Shown: positions 26,059 through 35,071 of the stretch, piece by piece
How positions within the stretch are numbered: the first letter of the stretch is position 1
How the letters are laid out: every line of letters starts with the position of its first letter
NCBI RefSeq assembly: GCF_900116415.1
Contig: NZ_FPAP01000003.1
Span: 62,001 to 126,000 of the forward strand
Source: Chryseobacterium formosense
GTDB lineage: Bacteria; Bacteroidota; Bacteroidia; Flavobacteriales; Weeksellaceae
Direction of reading: 5' to 3'
Length of the DNA stretch: 64,000 bases
The notes under the pieces: model-generated
What the model was told of the DNA's origin: nothing
Databases searched by the model: none
The model's input: only the letters and a program-made list of their open reading frames with translations
Translations under genes and position numbers: made by a program

Positions 26059-27012
26059 TTATTTCCTTTTCATTACTTTTTTAACAGCTTCAACGATGTC
26101 ATTGGCAGTCAATCCGTATTTTTCCATCAGTTGGTCTGGAGTTCCGCTTTCTCCGAAGCTGTCGTTTACTGCAACGTATTCCTGAGGTGCAAGATATTTT
26201 GTAATCAAAAGCTGAGCAACGCTGTCGCCCAAACCGCCTAATCTGTTGTGTTCTTCAGCTGTTACAACGCAACCTGTTTTCTTTACTGATTTTAAAATTG
26301 CTTCAGCATCCAAAGGTTTAATCGTGTGAATATTGATAATTTCTGCATCAACTCCTTGCTCTTCTAATATTTCTCCAGCTTTGATGGCTTCCCAGACCAA
26401 ATGTCCGGTTGCAATAATTGTTACATCTTTTCCTTCGTTCACCATCCAGGCTTTTCCAATTTCAAAGGTTTGATTTTCATCGGTAAAAACAGGCATTACC
26501 GGTCTTCCGAAACGTAGGTAAACCGGACCTTCATAATCTGCAATGGCAATAGTTGCTGCTTTGGTTTGGTTGTAATCGCAGGTGTTGATAACCGTCATTC
26601 CGGGAAGCATTTTCATTAATCCGATGTCTTCCAGAATCTGGTGTGTTGCGCCGTCTTCGCCTAAAGTCAGTCCGGCGTGGGAAGCACAGATTTTCACGTT
26701 TTTATCGGAATAAGCTACCGACTGACGAATCTGGTCGTACACTCTTCCGGTAGAAAAGTTGGCGAAAGTTCCCGTAAACGGAATTTTGCCTTCTATCGCT
26801 AAACCAGCTGCGATACCAATCATATTGGCTTCTGCAATTCCGATTTGGAAAAAACGTTCCGGTGCTTTTTCGATGAATTTCTCCATTTTTAGGGAACCGA
26901 TAAGGTCGGCGCAAAGTGCTACAACATCAGGGTTTTTGTCCGCCAATTCAGCGAGACCGGCTCCGAAACCGCTTCTGGTGTCTTTTTTTTCTGTGTATGT
27001 ATATTTTTTCAT
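26059..27012 (-). CDS. Transketolase, C-terminal subunit (pyrimidine-binding and C-terminal domains)
   Basis: 317 residues. It corresponds to the second half of transketolase: 'RFFQIGIAEANMIGIAAGLA' with the catalytic Glu that activates thiamine diphosphate, 'GPVYLRFGRP', and the C-terminal 'TIIATGHLVWEAIKAGEILEEQ ... HTIKPLDAEAI'. It works as a heteromer with the N-terminal subunit encoded upstream (27271-28119). It transfers two-carbon units between pentose phosphates and aldose phosphates. A 258-bp gap with a nested palindromic repeat separates the two subunit genes. Split transketolases are common in bacteria and archaea. Confidence 0.92.
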   Translation of the reverse strand: MKKYTYTEKKDTRSGFGAGLAELADKNPDVVALCADLIGSLKMEKFIEKAPERFFQIGIAEANMIGIAAGLAIEGKIPFTGTFANFSTGRVYDQIRQSVAYSDKNVKICASHAGLTLGEDGATHQILEDIGLMKMLPGMTVINTCDYNQTKAATIAIADYEGPVYLRFGRPVMPVFTDENQTFEIGKAWMVNEGKDVTIIATGHLVWEAIKAGEILEEQGVDAEIINIHTIKPLDAEAILKSVKKTGCVVTAEEHNRLGGLGDSVAQLLITKYLAPQEYVAVNDSFGESGTPDQLMEKYGLTANDIVEAVKKVMKRK

Positions 27013-27107
27013 TTTACGATTTGTTGTTGAAATGATTTTAATAGGATTTTATCCTATCCTTTGTTAAGTCGTCCCTTTGGGACTTTTGGGTTTGCGGTGA
27101 ATCGCTC

Positions 27108-27231
27108 GCAGCCCGACTTGAGTGGAGCTCTTTTTCTGTTATTGCGATGGTCTAAAAGTTCTACAGATTGCTTCACTTCGTTCGCAATGACAGAAAAAAG
27201 CGGGAACGGAAGGCGGATTAAGCTGCCCAAA
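27108..27231. repeat. Dispersed structured repeat, copy 1, with a second palindrome nested inside
   Basis: It begins GCAGCCCGACTTGAGTGGA and ends GGAAGGCGGATTAAGCTGCC, the conserved ends of a repeat present four times here (27108, 33478, 45991, 58582). The middle (27134-27195) is itself a palindromic element with the right arm TGCTTCACTTCGTTCGCAAT. It lies between the two transketolase genes and is oriented on the plus strand, opposite to transcription. Confidence 0.75.
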
Positions 27232-27270
27232 CCTAACGTAGTGGTTCGACGTAGTCAAATAATTTAAAGT

Positions 27271-28119
27271 CTAATAATCTCCTAAAGTTTCTTCGAGTTG
27301 TGCTAATGCTTTTGCCAATTGCTCATCGTTAGGCGCTTTACCGTGCCAAGCGTGGCTCCCCATCATATAATCGACACCGTGTCCCATTCCAGTTTTAAGG
27401 AGAATACAAATTGGCTGACCTTGTCCCGTTAATGATTTTGCTTCGTCCAGAACGTTAAGAATTTCTTCCATATCGTTGCCTTTTTCTACTTCCAGAACTT
27501 TCCAGTCGAAGGCTTCGAATTTTGTTTTTAGATTTCCTAAAGAAAGCACTTTGGAAGTCGGTCCGTCAATCTGCTGACCATTAAAATCTACCGTTGCAAT
27601 CAGATTATCTACCTTGTTGTGAGAGGCGTACATTATGGCTTCCCAGTTTTGTCCTTCCTGCAATTCGCCATCGCCGTGAAGAGTGAACACAAGATTTTCG
27701 TCTTTATTCAGTTTTTTTCCGATTGCGTGACCGATTGCGACCGACAAGCCTTGCCCAAGAGAACCGGAAGCAATGCGAACGCCCGGAAGATGCTCGTGTG
27801 TCGTGGGATGTCCCTGTAATCTTGAATTCAGATTTCTGAAAGTTGCCAATTCTGACTTATCAAAATAACCTGCGTGTGCCAAAACGCTGTAAAAAACAGG
27901 CGAAATATGACCATTGGAAAGATAAAATACGTCTTCGCCTTTAGCTTTCATATCGAATCCTTCTTTTCTTTTCATCGCATCAAAATAAAGAGCGACCAAA
28001 AAGTCTGTACAACCCAGCGAACCGCCGGGATGACCTGACTGACAGGCGTGAACCATTCTTACAATATCCCTTCTTACCTGCGAAGCGATATTATTGAGTT
28101 TTGAAATATCGTGTTGCAT
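27271..28119 (-). CDS. Transketolase, N-terminal subunit (thiamine diphosphate-binding domain)
   Basis: 282 residues. It contains 'HACQSGHPGGSLGCTDFLVALYFD', the ThDP-binding 'TLHGDGELQEGQNWEAIMYASHNKVDNLIATVDFNGQQIDGP' region (GDGE...N, partly quoted) and 'GHGVDYMMGSHAWHG'. It pairs with the C-terminal subunit downstream. The ATG is only 3 bp after the transaldolase stop, so the two are co-translated. Product of AraR-linked pentose phosphate metabolism. Confidence 0.92.
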   Translation of the reverse strand: MQHDISKLNNIASQVRRDIVRMVHACQSGHPGGSLGCTDFLVALYFDAMKRKEGFDMKAKGEDVFYLSNGHISPVFYSVLAHAGYFDKSELATFRNLNSRLQGHPTTHEHLPGVRIASGSLGQGLSVAIGHAIGKKLNKDENLVFTLHGDGELQEGQNWEAIMYASHNKVDNLIATVDFNGQQIDGPTSKVLSLGNLKTKFEAFDWKVLEVEKGNDMEEILNVLDEAKSLTGQGQPICILLKTGMGHGVDYMMGSHAWHGKAPNDEQLAKALAQLEETLGDY

Positions 28120-28122
28120 AAA

Positions 28123-28776
28123 TTATTTCATTTTTTGTGAATCTTTGATAAACTGCTCCAGTCCTGAATCTGTCAAAGGATGTTTTAATAACGAAAGAAT
28201 CGGCTGAATCGGGCAAGTCACGACATCGGCACCTATTTTTGCACAATTGATGATGTGCATACTATGTCTTACTGATGCTGCTAAAATCTCTGTTTCGTAG
28301 CCATAATTATCGAAAATAAGACGGATTTCTTCAATAAGATTCAAACTGTCTGTCGAAATATCATCCAATCTTCCCAAAAACGGAGAAACGTAACTCGCAC
28401 CCGCTTTTGCGGCCAAAAGAGCTTGTCCGGCAGAGAAAATCAAGGTGCAATTGGTTTTGATTCCTTTGTTGGAAAAATATTTGAGCGCTTTTACACCATC
28501 TTTTATCATTGGGATTTTCACAACGATATTTGGATGAATCGCGGCAAGAATTTCGCCTTCCGCAATCATTTCTTCGTAAGTTGTAGAAAGGACTTCTGCT
28601 GAGATAGCACCATCTACAATGTCACATATGTCTTTATAATGTTGCAATATAGCTTCTGTTCCGCTGATTCCTTCTTTTGCCATCAAGGACGGATTGGTTG
28701 TAACTCCATCCAGAATTCCGAGGTCGTTGGCTTCTTTTATCTGCTCTAAGTTGGCAGTGTCAATAAAAAATTTCAT
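28123..28776 (-). CDS. tal: Transaldolase of the fructose-6-phosphate aldolase (TalC/MipB) family
   Basis: 217 residues, typical of the short transaldolase subfamily. '[20 protein letters not shown]' opens the protein, 'GVTTNPSL' follows, and the Schiff-base Lys is in 'VVKIPM' (Lys87). In 'SAEVLSTT' a Glu (Glu61) stands where E. coli fructose-6-phosphate aldolase has Gln59; that position is known to separate transaldolases (Glu) from aldolases (Gln), which favours true transaldolase. It is the first gene of a five-gene operon with the split transketolase, galK and galT. An AraR-type palindrome lies 22 bp upstream of the ATG. Confidence 0.88.
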   Translation of the reverse strand: MKFFIDTANLEQIKEANDLGILDGVTTNPSLMAKEGISGTEAILQHYKDICDIVDGAISAEVLSTTYEEMIAEGEILAAIHPNIVVKIPMIKDGVKALKYFSNKGIKTNCTLIFSAGQALLAAKAGASYVSPFLGRLDDISTDSLNLIEEIRLIFDNYGYETEILAASVRHSMHIINCAKIGADVVTCPIQPILSLLKHPLTDSGLEQFIKDSQKMK

Positions 28777-28798
28777 AAAGTATTTGGTTAAATTTATT

Positions 28799-28819
28799 TA
28801 AGTGTTAAAATTACACTTA
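28799..28819. promoter_or_regulatory. Proposed AraR operator upstream of transaldolase-transketolase operon
   Basis: A 21-bp palindrome with half-sites TAAGTGT and ACACTTA separated by 7 bp (perfect arms), 22 bp from the transaldolase ATG. It is the best-conserved of the family also found near araR, araB and the GH3 and GH127 genes. A weak -7-like TATAAGTG (minus strand, 28821-28814) would overlap it, so binding should block initiation. Confidence 0.65.
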
Positions 28820-28932
28820 TATATTTACTCATACAATTTTTCTCTGAAATTTTAGATGTAATTAATTTACAATCTTTATTTTAGAGAAAAAGTAGAAACA
28901 ATATATAAAGTGATTTCTAAGTTGGAAAAATC

Positions 28933-30963
28933 TTAATTATGATGTCCCATATTGAGTTTAATTTTCTTCAAATCTTCCAGTTCGTGAACCGGTTTTTCAA
29001 TATCAGACGGAATTGGTCTTCTGGAATAGGTCTGGAAATACAGCAAACAGGCATCTTTCCACCAAACTGCATCTTTTGCCTGAATTTTCAATTTAGACTG
29101 AACCTCTGCAAATCTCTCCTCATCAACGTAAGGCTGTATTTTATCCCAAACCTTTTGATAGTCACGGACATTTTTTACACCTGTGTCATATTTGTAAGAG
29201 AGTTCTTCCCACAACGTCTTCCCGTCTTTCATTTTATAATCCCAAGGAACGTGATGAAACCAGAGAATGAGGTTTTCGGGAGTCGTTTTGATATTTCCGT
29301 AGATGTCGTTGAGTGGAGGAAAATATTGTGAAACAGCATTGCTTCCCGTTTTGGTTCTGTCAAAACCAAGTCCTTTTTCATCAGCCTGATGGTAATAAAC
29401 CGGCGACCAATCAGGTCTTCCGCCTTTGTAATCGCCCCAAGGTTCCGGACCATAATGATGTCCACCTGCGAAAATATGATGAAGACCAAGCGGCATCATG
29501 TAATCTACGGCAGTCTCTCTTGAAGTGAGCATCATTTCTTTTACTGGATTGAGGAATTTTTCATCATCATTAAACGTCATTTTAATCCATTCATCAGCAA
29601 TCTGTTCCGAAGTCAAATCATGATTCCAGGCCAAACGTCCGAAAGCATACCAATTGGCTTGTGCAAAATGATGCCCTGTCCAGTTTTTATCCTCACCAAT
29701 GTTTGCAACCGCAGAAATTGCGGTCAATTTTGCTGGCCTTAAAGTTCCGTCCGTAATTTTGGCAATCGTGGAACCTTTTCCATTAGAATACGTATCGCTG
29801 TCTAAAGTTTCTTTAAATAATGGTGCGAGAAAAACCAAATGATTTGAGAACCCCAAATACTCCTGAGTAATTTGAAATTCAACCATTTCGGGCGTTTTTT
29901 TCAATGCTCCAAATAGTGGATTAAACGCTTCACGAGGCTGAAAATCAACAGGTCCGTTTTTAATCTGAACAATAACGTTATCCCTGAATTTTCCATCAAG
30001 CGGAACAAATTCCAGATAAGCCTGTTTTGCCCTGTCTTCTTTGCTAGGACTGTAAACAAATGCTCTCCACATCACAATTCCGCCGTAAGGTTTCAGGACA
30101 TCTGCCATCATATTGGCACCATCTGCATGCGTTCTTCCGTAATCCTGCGGACCAGGCTGTCCTTCAGAATTAGCTTTAACCAAAAATCCGCCGAAGTCCG
30201 GAATCAACTTATAGATTTCTGCAGCTTTATCTCTCCACCATTTCTGAACATCTTTGTTCAGCGGGTCAGAATTCTGAAGACCTCCCAAAACTTTTGGGGA
30301 TGAAAAATTAACAGAAAGATATACCTTGATTCCGTAAGGTCTGAAAATATCTGCTAGAGCTTTTACTTTTTCCAAATAATCTTTTCTGAGCATATTTGGC
30401 GAAGCATTGACGTTGTTAAGAACGGTTGCGTTAATTCCGATGGATGCATTTGCTCTTGCATATTCTTCATATCTCGGCGAAATGGTATTCGGTAAATCTT
30501 CCCATTTCCAAAGTGAATGTCCGGCATAACCCCGTTCAATGGTTCCGTCCAGATTGTCCCAATGGTTGAGAATTCTGACATCATACGAAGGTTTTTCTTC
30601 TAATTTCAGATTAGAAAAATCGGCTTTCTGCTGTTGCAGATTCAACAAATGATAGCTTCCGTACAATAATCCTAAATCTGTTTTCGCCAAAACGCTGATT
30701 TTTTTCGGAGTAGAAACGATTTTATACCCGTCTTTAAAATTTTCCGGAAATCTGTCAATCTTTAAATCAACGACTTGCCCGACCCAATGTTGGTTCAGTT
30801 CCTTTTTCGCGATTTCAATGGTAGGACTTTTACTATTTGAGTTAACTATATTTCTTGGCTTTGGGTTTACAGGATATCTAAGCCATAACTGACTTCCGTC
30901 TTCAGCAAAAGCCATTAACGGAATGATTAAAAACAGCAAAATGTAATGTCGGAAATGTTGCAT
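28933..30963 (-). CDS. Alpha-glucuronidase, GH67
   Basis: 676 residues with a signal peptide ('LLFLIIPLMAFAEDG'). The full GH67 layout is present: an N-terminal domain (~25-130), a central (beta/alpha)8 barrel with 'NHWDNLDGTIERGYAGHSLW', 'INATVLNNVNASPNML', 'GGFLVKANSEGQPGPQDYGRTHADGANMMADVL' (partly quoted) and 'GGIVMWRAFVY', and a C-terminal helical domain. GH67 enzymes release 4-O-methylglucuronic acid from the non-reducing-end xylose of xylo-oligosaccharides. The signal peptide predicts a periplasmic location. It is the last gene of the GH127-GH67 operon. Confidence 0.93.
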   Translation of the reverse strand: MQHFRHYILLFLIIPLMAFAEDGSQLWLRYPVNPKPRNIVNSNSKSPTIEIAKKELNQHWVGQVVDLKIDRFPENFKDGYKIVSTPKKISVLAKTDLGLLYGSYHLLNLQQQKADFSNLKLEEKPSYDVRILNHWDNLDGTIERGYAGHSLWKWEDLPNTISPRYEEYARANASIGINATVLNNVNASPNMLRKDYLEKVKALADIFRPYGIKVYLSVNFSSPKVLGGLQNSDPLNKDVQKWWRDKAAEIYKLIPDFGGFLVKANSEGQPGPQDYGRTHADGANMMADVLKPYGGIVMWRAFVYSPSKEDRAKQAYLEFVPLDGKFRDNVIVQIKNGPVDFQPREAFNPLFGALKKTPEMVEFQITQEYLGFSNHLVFLAPLFKETLDSDTYSNGKGSTIAKITDGTLRPAKLTAISAVANIGEDKNWTGHHFAQANWYAFGRLAWNHDLTSEQIADEWIKMTFNDDEKFLNPVKEMMLTSRETAVDYMMPLGLHHIFAGGHHYGPEPWGDYKGGRPDWSPVYYHQADEKGLGFDRTKTGSNAVSQYFPPLNDIYGNIKTTPENLILWFHHVPWDYKMKDGKTLWEELSYKYDTGVKNVRDYQKVWDKIQPYVDEERFAEVQSKLKIQAKDAVWWKDACLLYFQTYSRRPIPSDIEKPVHELEDLKKIKLNMGHHN

Positions 30964-31032
30964 TCTTAAATTTTTAAAATTATTTAAGTTTTGGCTGAAG
31001 CCAAATTGTATATTATCTTTTCAAACGGGCTT

Positions 31033-31057
31033 CCTTCGACTCAGTTCAGGATGACAC
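31033..31057. repeat. Short dispersed palindromic repeat
   Basis: CTTCGACTCAGTTCAGGATGACA-type sequence in the gap between the GH67 and GH43 genes, flanked by GGGC...GCCC. Related elements are at 47965-48014 and 50193-50232. Typical of REP-like intergenic elements of flavobacteria. Confidence 0.5.
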
Positions 31058-31066
31058 TGCCCGTTC

Positions 31067-32041
31067 CTATTGATGGTCTTCCAAACCTTCAATGGTTTTA
31101 ATTTTACCATCGCTGTCATATTCCAGTTCGATTACCTTCATACTTCTGAGCCAGGTTTTTCCTTCACTTGGAACAGAATCGTGGAAGAACAGATACCATT
31201 TTCCTTTAAATTCAGCAATACTGTGATGGGTTGTCCAGCCAACGACAGGTGTCAGAATTTCTCCCTGAAAAGTAAATGGACCATAAGGATTATCTCCCGT
31301 CGCATAGCATATCAAATGTGTATCGCCGGTAGAATATGAGAAATAATATTTGTCGTTGTATTTATGCATCCAAGACGCTTCGAAAAAGCGGTGTTTGTCG
31401 CCGTGAAGCAAAGGATTTCCGCTTTCATCCAGAATCAGAACGTCTTTTGGTTCTTCACCGAATTCCAGCATATCATCACCCAACAAAGCAACTTTTGAAG
31501 GAATTGCAGGTTCATCATCATTTGGAATTATTGCTGATTCTAAAGCCTTGTTATTTCTGTAACGCTGTAATTGTCCGCCCCAGATTCCGCCAAAATACAT
31601 ATAATGTTTTCCATTTTCTTCAAAAATACAAGGGTCGATGCTATAACTTCCCAACATCGGATGTTTCTCCGGAATAAATGGTCCGTAAGGTTTGTCACTT
31701 ACGGCAACACCGATTCTAAAAATGTCGTTTTTATCTTTTAACGGAAAATACATATAATATTTTCCATTTTTGAATGCCACATCACAATCCCACAATTGCC
31801 TTCCCGACCAAGGAATATCTTTTACCGAAAGGACAACACCGTGGTCTGTAATTTCACCGTTTTCCATATCATCCAGCGAGAAAACGTGATAATCGTTCAT
31901 ATCAAAATGGTCTCCGTTGTCATTTTCTTCGATGCCGCTTTCACGGTCGTGTGATGGATAAATATATATTTTGCCTTCAAAAACGTGAACAGATGGATCT
32001 GCCATATAATCGCTTGGGAAGAGGTATTTTGCTTTGTTCAT
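31067..32041 (-). CDS. Cytoplasmic GH43-family beta-xylosidase/alpha-L-arabinofuranosidase
   Basis: 324 residues from the ATG at 32041; a longer frame to 32104 would add 21 residues without a signal peptide and overlap an inverted-repeat arm. Five-bladed GH43 propeller motifs: 'YMADPSVHVFEGKIYIYPSHD' (general-base Asp), 'WDCDVAFKNGKYYMYFP', 'SIDPCIFEENGKHYMYFGG' (pKa-modulating Asp) and 'FFEASWMHKYNDKYYFSYSTG' (acid Glu). The lack of a signal peptide suggests hydrolysis of imported xylo- or arabinoxylo-oligosaccharides. It lies between the xylanase and GH67 genes. Confidence 0.88.
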   Translation of the reverse strand: MNKAKYLFPSDYMADPSVHVFEGKIYIYPSHDRESGIEENDNGDHFDMNDYHVFSLDDMENGEITDHGVVLSVKDIPWSGRQLWDCDVAFKNGKYYMYFPLKDKNDIFRIGVAVSDKPYGPFIPEKHPMLGSYSIDPCIFEENGKHYMYFGGIWGGQLQRYRNNKALESAIIPNDDEPAIPSKVALLGDDMLEFGEEPKDVLILDESGNPLLHGDKHRFFEASWMHKYNDKYYFSYSTGDTHLICYATGDNPYGPFTFQGEILTPVVGWTTHHSIAEFKGKWYLFFHDSVPSEGKTWLRSMKVIELEYDSDGKIKTIEGLEDHQ

Positions 32042-32087
32042 TTTATAGTTTATATTTTTAGATGATGACTGATAGATGATAGATTTT

Positions 32088-32230
32088 TTAACCACAAAAG
32101 ACACAAAAGAAATTATTGAATATTTTAGCTAATCAAAAGCTCAAAAAAGGATACTGCTGAAAATGCTTTGCTTTTTTGGTCTTTTGAAATTCTTAGAAGC
32201 ATAAAAATCTTTTGTGACTTTTGTGGTTAA
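32088..32230. repeat. 143-bp element with 22-bp terminal inverted repeats (MITE-like)
   Basis: The left arm TTAACCACAAAAG-A-CACAAAAG (32088-32109) and right arm CTTTTGTG-A-CTTTTGTGGTTAA (32209-32230) are complementary except for one base, enclosing 99 bp. It has no coding content. It lies in the intercistronic gap between the GH10 and GH43 genes. Confidence 0.7.
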
Positions 32231-32233
32231 ATA

Positions 32234-33355
32234 TTATTTTTCTTTTGTTAATTGAATGATTTTTTCTACCACAGGTTTTGCCTGATAATTCCGGTCGAAA
32301 AGTAATGGGTAATCAGTTCTGCCTTTTACCGGGAAATCGTTTTTCCAGGATTGGGTATCGGTAACACCCCACATTGTCACTCTTCGGATTTTATCCTGAT
32401 GTTTCAGAAATAATCTGAAGAAATCCAAATAACGGTTTTCCCATTCTGTTTTTACATTTTCGGGAAGTCCAGCTGTGTAAGGATTCATTTTTGCTTCATA
32501 TTCTACTTTATCCGAAACGTTGGCAGAAGTTCCCCATGGCGACGGTAATGCACTGATTTCCATTTCAGTAACATTCACCTTTACACCAGCTGCAGCATAC
32601 TCTACTATTGCTTTTTCATATTCTGCTAATTTGGGAGTATCTAATCCAACGTGGGTCTGCATTCCTACTCCATCAATACGGATTCCTCTGGATTTTAAAT
32701 TTTTAACGATTTTGACAACCGTTTTTACTTTTTCCGGAAACCACTCATTATAATCATTATAATACAATTCTGCATTTGGGTCGGATTCCTGTGCATACTG
32801 AAAAGCCAACGGAATAAATTCTTCGCCCAAAATCTCATAGAATTTACTTTTACGGTAAGAACCGTCTTCCATTATGGCTTCGTTAACAACATCATACCCT
32901 TTCACACGACCTTTATATCTGCTGACAACCGCTGTGATATGATTTTTCATCCTTTGTTTTAAAACTTCCGCAGAGACGTCTTTACCTTCTTTGTCTACAA
33001 AGAACCATTTTGGTAATTGCGAATGCCAAATTAAAGTATGACCGATGATGAACATTTTATTTTTTTCTCCGAAAGCCACAAATTTATCAGCATCATCAAA
33101 AAAGAATTTGCCTTCTTCTGGCTGCAGAAACATCGATTTCATACAGTTTTCTGCAACGATGGAACTGAACTGATTTCTAATAATTTCTACAGACTTTACC
33201 TCTGTCCCGTCAATTTGAGGTAAGCTCATTGCGGTACCGATGTAGAATTTATTTTTGAATGCATTTTTCAGAGAATTGTCTGACGATGCTGAACTTGCAG
33301 TTTTGCAAGAAACGTTCAAGGCTAGAATTCCTAATAATGCGACTATTTTTTTCAT
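32234..33355 (-). CDS. Endo-1,4-beta-xylanase, GH10, lipoprotein
   Basis: 373 residues. Signal peptide with lipobox 'LALNVSC' (Cys17), so probably lipid-anchored. GH10 barrel motifs: '[13 protein letters not shown]', '[15 protein letters not shown]' (~104-118), acid/base Glu159 in 'DVVNEAI', nucleophile Glu264 in 'VNVTEMEI', and the late '[13 protein letters not shown]'. It is a single-domain enzyme that cleaves internal xylan bonds, feeding oligosaccharides to the GH43, GH67 and transporter proteins encoded alongside. Confidence 0.95.
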   Translation of the reverse strand: MKKIVALLGILALNVSCKTASSASSDNSLKNAFKNKFYIGTAMSLPQIDGTEVKSVEIIRNQFSSIVAENCMKSMFLQPEEGKFFFDDADKFVAFGEKNKMFIIGHTLIWHSQLPKWFFVDKEGKDVSAEVLKQRMKNHITAVVSRYKGRVKGYDVVNEAIMEDGSYRKSKFYEILGEEFIPLAFQYAQESDPNAELYYNDYNEWFPEKVKTVVKIVKNLKSRGIRIDGVGMQTHVGLDTPKLAEYEKAIVEYAAAGVKVNVTEMEISALPSPWGTSANVSDKVEYEAKMNPYTAGLPENVKTEWENRYLDFFRLFLKHQDKIRRVTMWGVTDTQSWKNDFPVKGRTDYPLLFDRNYQAKPVVEKIIQLTKEK

Positions 33356-33386
33356 TGTTAATTTTTTTTTATAATTTATCGAATCC

Positions 33387-33460
33387 TTAACAGATCGCCT
33401 CTACGAGGCTTAATGTTGATGGTTATTATTTGCTATTAACAGATCGCTCCTACGGAGTTC
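33387..33460. repeat. Second dispersed repeat family, copy 1
   Basis: Two small palindromes (CGCCTCTACGAGGC-type and GCTCCTACGGAG-type), each preceded by TTAACAG, with a conserved linker. A related copy lies at 46126-46192. Both copies accompany the GCAGCCCG-type repeat. Confidence 0.6.
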
Positions 33461-33477
33461 ATTTTATACTGAATCTC

Positions 33478-33569
33478 GCAGCCCGGCTTGAACGGAAATC
33501 CTTTTTTTTGCGGCTGGAAAAGCTTTGGCAAAAAAGATTGGGAGTGGAAGACGGAAATAGCTGCCCAAA
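33478..33569. repeat. Dispersed structured repeat, copy 2
   Basis: GCAGCCCGGCTTGAACGGAA start and GGAGTGGAAGACGG...GCTGCCC end, with CTTTTTTTTG and CAAAAAAG tracts that can pair across a variable centre. It lies between the transporter and GH10 genes, on the plus strand. Confidence 0.75.
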
Positions 33570-33583
33570 TTTTTATTTTATTT

Positions 33584-35038
33584 TTAATTTTTCGCTTTTC
33601 TTCTTTCTTTTAGGTCGTGCTCGATTTCGATTTCCTTTTTCTTGTTGATTTCGTAGAACATCAGCAATCCACAAGCTAAAAAGAACGGAATGGATGGAAA
33701 TACGCTGACCAGCATTTTGGCTCCAGCTGAAACACTTTCCGGCTGAACAACGCTCATTGCACCTTCTGATGAAATGTATCCATATTTTCCGATAATTAAT
33801 GCAACCAGCGAACTTCCGATGCTTAAACCAACCTTTAATCCAACCATCATTGCCGAGAAAATAATTGCGGTTGCGCGTCTGTTGTTTTTCCATTCCGAAT
33901 AATCGGCAACGTCGGCAATCATTGCCCAAAGCAAGGGCGTTCCGATTCCGTAGAAGAAACCGTGTAGAATCTGGGATAAGAACATTAATCCAACAGATTT
34001 TGGCGGGTAAAATATAAATGCTAAGACAAATAATGTTGAAATAAAAAGTGAAGCGATAAATGCATCTCTTTTGCCATATTTGTCCGCAAACTTTTTCGAG
34101 AAAGTAATCCCGACAATCATCATAATGATTCCACCTGCATTGAAGAGGCCGAAACCTGCTGAACGGGGGTCTTCTCCAAAGAAATTCATCCCGATGGAAT
34201 TGAAGAAATTGGTAATCGGTGATATAAATTGCTGCAGTGAAGCTTCATCGACATAATTGTTGAAATAATATACATACGAACCGCCTTTCATTGCCAATGT
34301 AATGAAAATCAATGCGGTAACCGTTAACATTATAATCCACGGCTTATTTTTCTTTAAATCTTTTAAATCAGCCCTTAAAGTAGATTCCTGCTCCGGCTTT
34401 GGAATGACTCTTTCTTTGGTTGTGAGAAAAGTGATGAGTAACATTATCGTTCCGATAATTGCCAGCCAAGTCATTACCACCTCGATTCCGGCTGCCTTGT
34501 CACCGTGTCCAGCCGACAAAATAATCGGAAGCATAAATACCTGCACGAAGAACTGCGCAAACATCACAGCTACAAAACGATAAGAAGAAATACTGTTTCT
34601 TTCACTCATATCGCCTGTGATAACGCCACTTAATGCTGCGTAAGGTAAATTATTGGCTGCATAAAGTAATAGTAAAACAGAATAAGTAATTGCTGCATAA
34701 ATCATTTTTCCTTTATAAGAAAAATCAGGTGTGCTGAACGCAAAAAGTGCCGCGGCACCCAACGGAATTGCCGTTAATAAAATCCAAGGACGGAATTTCC
34801 CCCATTTTGTACGGGTTCTGTCTGCTAAAGCTCCAATCAACGGGTTGAAGACAAAACCAGCCAATAAACCAACCGTAAGCGTAATGATGGATGCATCTTC
34901 CGGTTTTAATCCGTAAATATCTGTGTAAAAATAAGCTAAATACGTCACTAAAGTCTGGAAAACCAGATTGGCGGCTAAATCTCCTAAACTGTAGCCGATT
35001 TTCTCAACGACAGATATTTTTTGAGATGAGTTGTTCAT
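33584..35038 (-). CDS. MFS/GPH-family sugar:cation symporter (xyloside/oligosaccharide transporter)
   Basis: 484 residues, about 12 transmembrane helices. GPH-family features: 'EKIGYSLGDLAANLVFQTLVTYLAYFYTDIYGL' (partly quoted), 'GALADRTRTKWGKFRPWIL' in the first loop, 'TYSVLLLLYAANNLPYAALSGVI' and the second-half 'GFFYGIGTPLLWAMIADVADYSEWKNNRRATA' (partly quoted). It carries sugars with H+ or Na+ across the inner membrane. The context (GH10, acetyl esterase, GH67, cytoplasmic GH43) points to xylo-oligosaccharides or xylosides. It lies 33 bp after the esterase gene. Confidence 0.88.
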   Translation of the reverse strand: MNNSSQKISVVEKIGYSLGDLAANLVFQTLVTYLAYFYTDIYGLKPEDASIITLTVGLLAGFVFNPLIGALADRTRTKWGKFRPWILLTAIPLGAAALFAFSTPDFSYKGKMIYAAITYSVLLLLYAANNLPYAALSGVITGDMSERNSISSYRFVAVMFAQFFVQVFMLPIILSAGHGDKAAGIEVVMTWLAIIGTIMLLITFLTTKERVIPKPEQESTLRADLKDLKKNKPWIIMLTVTALIFITLAMKGGSYVYYFNNYVDEASLQQFISPITNFFNSIGMNFFGEDPRSAGFGLFNAGGIIMMIVGITFSKKFADKYGKRDAFIASLFISTLFVLAFIFYPPKSVGLMFLSQILHGFFYGIGTPLLWAMIADVADYSEWKNNRRATAIIFSAMMVGLKVGLSIGSSLVALIIGKYGYISSEGAMSVVQPESVSAGAKMLVSVFPSIPFFLACGLLMFYEINKKKEIEIEHDLKERRKAKN

Positions 35039-35071
35039 TTTAATAATTTATAATTGATAAATGATAATTGA

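Noticed and set aside
28850..28872. Second palindrome (ATGTAA...TTTACA) upstream of transaldolase
   Set aside because: The spacing between half-sites differs from the AraR-type sites and the flanking bases do not match.
33430..33648. Plus-strand open frame over the repeat at 33.5 kb
   Set aside because: It is translated from dispersed repeat sequence and overlaps the end of the transporter gene.
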